Shown here one piece after another: positions 12,336-13,235 of a DNA stretch of 13,235 nt. The position numbers were made by a program, and so were the translations under genes. The notes below the pieces were generated by a model. It was not told the origin of the DNA and did not search any database. It saw only the letters and a program-made list of their open reading frames with translations. How positions within the stretch are numbered: position 1 is the stretch's first letter; the number at the start of each line of letters is the position of its first letter. The DNA is from Halobacteriales archaeon QH_10_67_13 (GTDB lineage Archaea > Halobacteriota > Halobacteria > Halobacteriales > Haloarculaceae), in NCBI GenBank assembly GCA_003021335.1, contig PXQL01000070.1, positions 1-13,235 on the forward strand. Direction: 5' to 3'.

Positions 12336-12508
12336 CCGCCGCCGGTCGGACTCGTCGACGCGCTCAGAGGTGTTTTTTTGAGTACCCACCCGAGCGCCCG
12401 CTCGTAGTGGGTGAACATCTCCTCGACGCCGTCGTGGCGCATCTCCTCGGCGTCGAGTTGCTCGTGCAGGAACTCGTGCTGCTCGCGGATCTCCTCCTCG
12501 GATCGCAT
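12321..12508 (-). CDS. small acidic helical protein, 3' end uncertain
   Basis: ATG at 12508 starts MRSEEEIREQHEFLHEQLDA, then EEMRHDGVEEMFTHYERALG and WVLKK: a highly charged, helical, probably coiled-coil protein of a type common in haloarchaea but without a name I can give. A TATA-like TTTCTATC (12528-12535) lies 24 bp upstream. The end is unclear because of a seven-A run (plus-strand T run 12373-12379). The unshifted frame runs on into the dehydrogenase gene to 11942. One extra A gives an ending KKNTSERVDESDRRRDRQT with TAG at 12321-12323 (coordinates used here). One fewer A gives KKHL with TGA at 12364-12366. Only the first 45 residues or so are well supported. Confidence 0.5.
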
Positions 12509-12527
12509 ACCCGTCCGTACGGCCCCC

Positions 12528-12535
12528 GATAGAAA
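12528..12535 (-). promoter_or_regulatory. TATA-like element of the small helical protein gene
   Basis: TTTCTATC on the minus strand, centred about 24 bp before the ATG at 12508, in the 102-bp gap after the helicase gene. Confidence 0.4.
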
Positions 12536-12610
12536 GGCGCTCCGGCGGACCGACTCGCGAGCCGGGCGTCGAGGGAACTCGAGACGACCCGCCCGTCGGT
12601 GCGGCGAGAG

Positions 12611-13235
12611 TCACTCCCAGAACGATCGGGTGCGGGCGTACTCCCGCTCGCGGGTCAGGATATCCCGGTAGAACTCGTTTTCGTCCTCCCGGAGCTTGTT
12701 GATGATCCGGGCGGCGTTGTGCGGGCCGACCCCGCGGGCCGCGAGCGCGATCACGGCCTGCTTGCCGTGGCTCTGGACGAGACTCGCCGCTCGGTAGGCC
12801 CGCTCAGTGCGGCGTTGCTGCTCGTCGTCTTTCTCGGCGGCCCGCACGGCCGCGACGGTCTCCTCGTCCCAGGGGTTCAACGCGGCGATTCGCGTCGAGC
12901 CACACTTCGGGCACTCGGGCTGGTCGCGGACGCTCCCGACCGTTCGGGTGCGCTCGTAGTCCTGACAGTGCAGACAGAACAGCCGGATCTCATCGCCCTG
13001 GAGCCGCTCTTTGACCGTCCGGATAACGCTCGCGTCGGCGTTTTCCGGCGTCAACAGCTCCCGGCCGCTGGTTCGGCCGCCGGTACCGATCGGCGTGTGC
13101 TCGCCGACCGTGACGACCGCCAGCGCCCCCGCCTGGATCGTTCCCAACAGCTCGGCCGTCCGCTCGACGGCAAGCTCCTCGTGGAGCAGTTCCCGGACGG
13201 CCTCGTCGTAGACGGGGGTGTCCTCTAAGGCTTCG
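12611..13235 (-). CDS. Lhr-family DEAD/DEAH helicase, C-terminal part (partial)
   Basis: The frame is open to the window edge and 207 C-terminal residues are visible; the 5' part lies beyond 13235. It starts EALEDTPVYDEAVRELLHEE and continues GTIQAGALAVVTVGEHTPIG. A treble-clef-like zinc site follows (CLHC ... CPKC, spaced by about 20 residues), then an Ala/Arg-rich helical region ending with ALAARGVGPHNAARIINKLR and TREREYARTRSFWE. This is the C-terminus of the large archaeal Lhr-type ATP-dependent helicases (about 900 residues), which act in DNA repair or recombination. The helicase motifs themselves are outside the window, so the family call rests on the tail. An apparent Met start inside (at about 13147) is a TTG leucine codon, not the real start. 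Confidence 0.8.
   Translation of the reverse strand, partial: EALEDTPVYDEAVRELLHEELAVERTAELLGTIQAGALAVVTVGEHTPIGTGGRTSGRELLTPENADASVIRTVKERLQGDEIRLFCLHCQDYERTRTVGSVRDQPECPKCGSTRIAALNPWDEETVAAVRAAEKDDEQQRRTERAYRAASLVQSHGKQAVIALAARGVGPHNAARIINKLREDENEFYRDILTREREYARTRSFWE

Noticed and set aside
12373..12379. T7 run as a plus-strand terminator
   Set aside because: No plus-strand gene ends nearby. The run is the A-rich LKK codons of the minus-strand small gene.

Overview
The window looks like haloarchaeal (class Halobacteria) chromosome. The core DNA is GC-rich, the predicted proteins are strongly acidic, and most genes have a TATA-like element about 24-28 bp upstream of the start codon, as expected for leaderless archaeal transcripts. 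The gene content also fits: archaeal pyrB-pyrI, a TRAM-domain protein, a DUF7123-type small winged-helix protein, an Lhr-type helicase, a tRNA-Ser without encoded CCA, and IS6- and TnpB-type elements of haloarchaeal flavour.

Layout. Positions 1-1230 are a scar region. The 3' end of an unrecognised gene (1-64) overlaps the start of a small membrane-protein gene (from 61) that is cut at about 229 by a decayed IS6-family element (230-932). The transposase (250-885, minus) can be read colinearly but has three in-frame stops. The other end of this IS abuts a remnant of a tnpB-only element (about 933-1230). A TRAM gene (1305-1685) and a small wHTH gene (1823-2062) follow. A second, nearly complete tnpB-only element (about 2087-3668) has both end hairpins, but its tnpB (2147-3546) carries one frameshift in an A run.

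Positions 3694-7394 are minus-strand housekeeping genes: a two-winged-helix regulator with a Tat-like N-terminus, an SPFH/stomatin protein with an NfeD-type membrane partner upstream, a 72-aa two-helix membrane protein, and a NUP-family (nucleoside phosphorylase-related) protein. tRNA-Ser(UGA) lies at 7587-7670. A P-loop kinase/UPF0200-like protein (8006-8551, plus) converges on a LabA-type NYN-domain protein (8642-9139), which sits downstream of a MinD/ParA-like ATPase (9180-9845). Divergent from the ATPase is the pyrB-pyrI operon (9987-11335), encoding aspartate carbamoyltransferase catalytic and regulatory chains with a 4-bp overlap. A 3-hydroxyacyl-CoA dehydrogenase gene (11364-12224, minus) converges on pyrI. 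Its promoter lies in a 34-bp sequence that is repeated exactly 72 bp upstream, at the unclear 3' end of a small coiled-coil-like gene (12321-12508). The window ends inside the C-terminus of an Lhr-family helicase (12611-13235, minus).

I do not see a convincing new multi-gene system. The best leads are the nested, decayed IS6/tnpB structure, the tnpB element with a possible omega-RNA and a non-canonical RuvC-II motif, three reading frames that all break at homopolymers, the duplicated promoter segment, and a DNA-binding protein with an export-like N-terminus.
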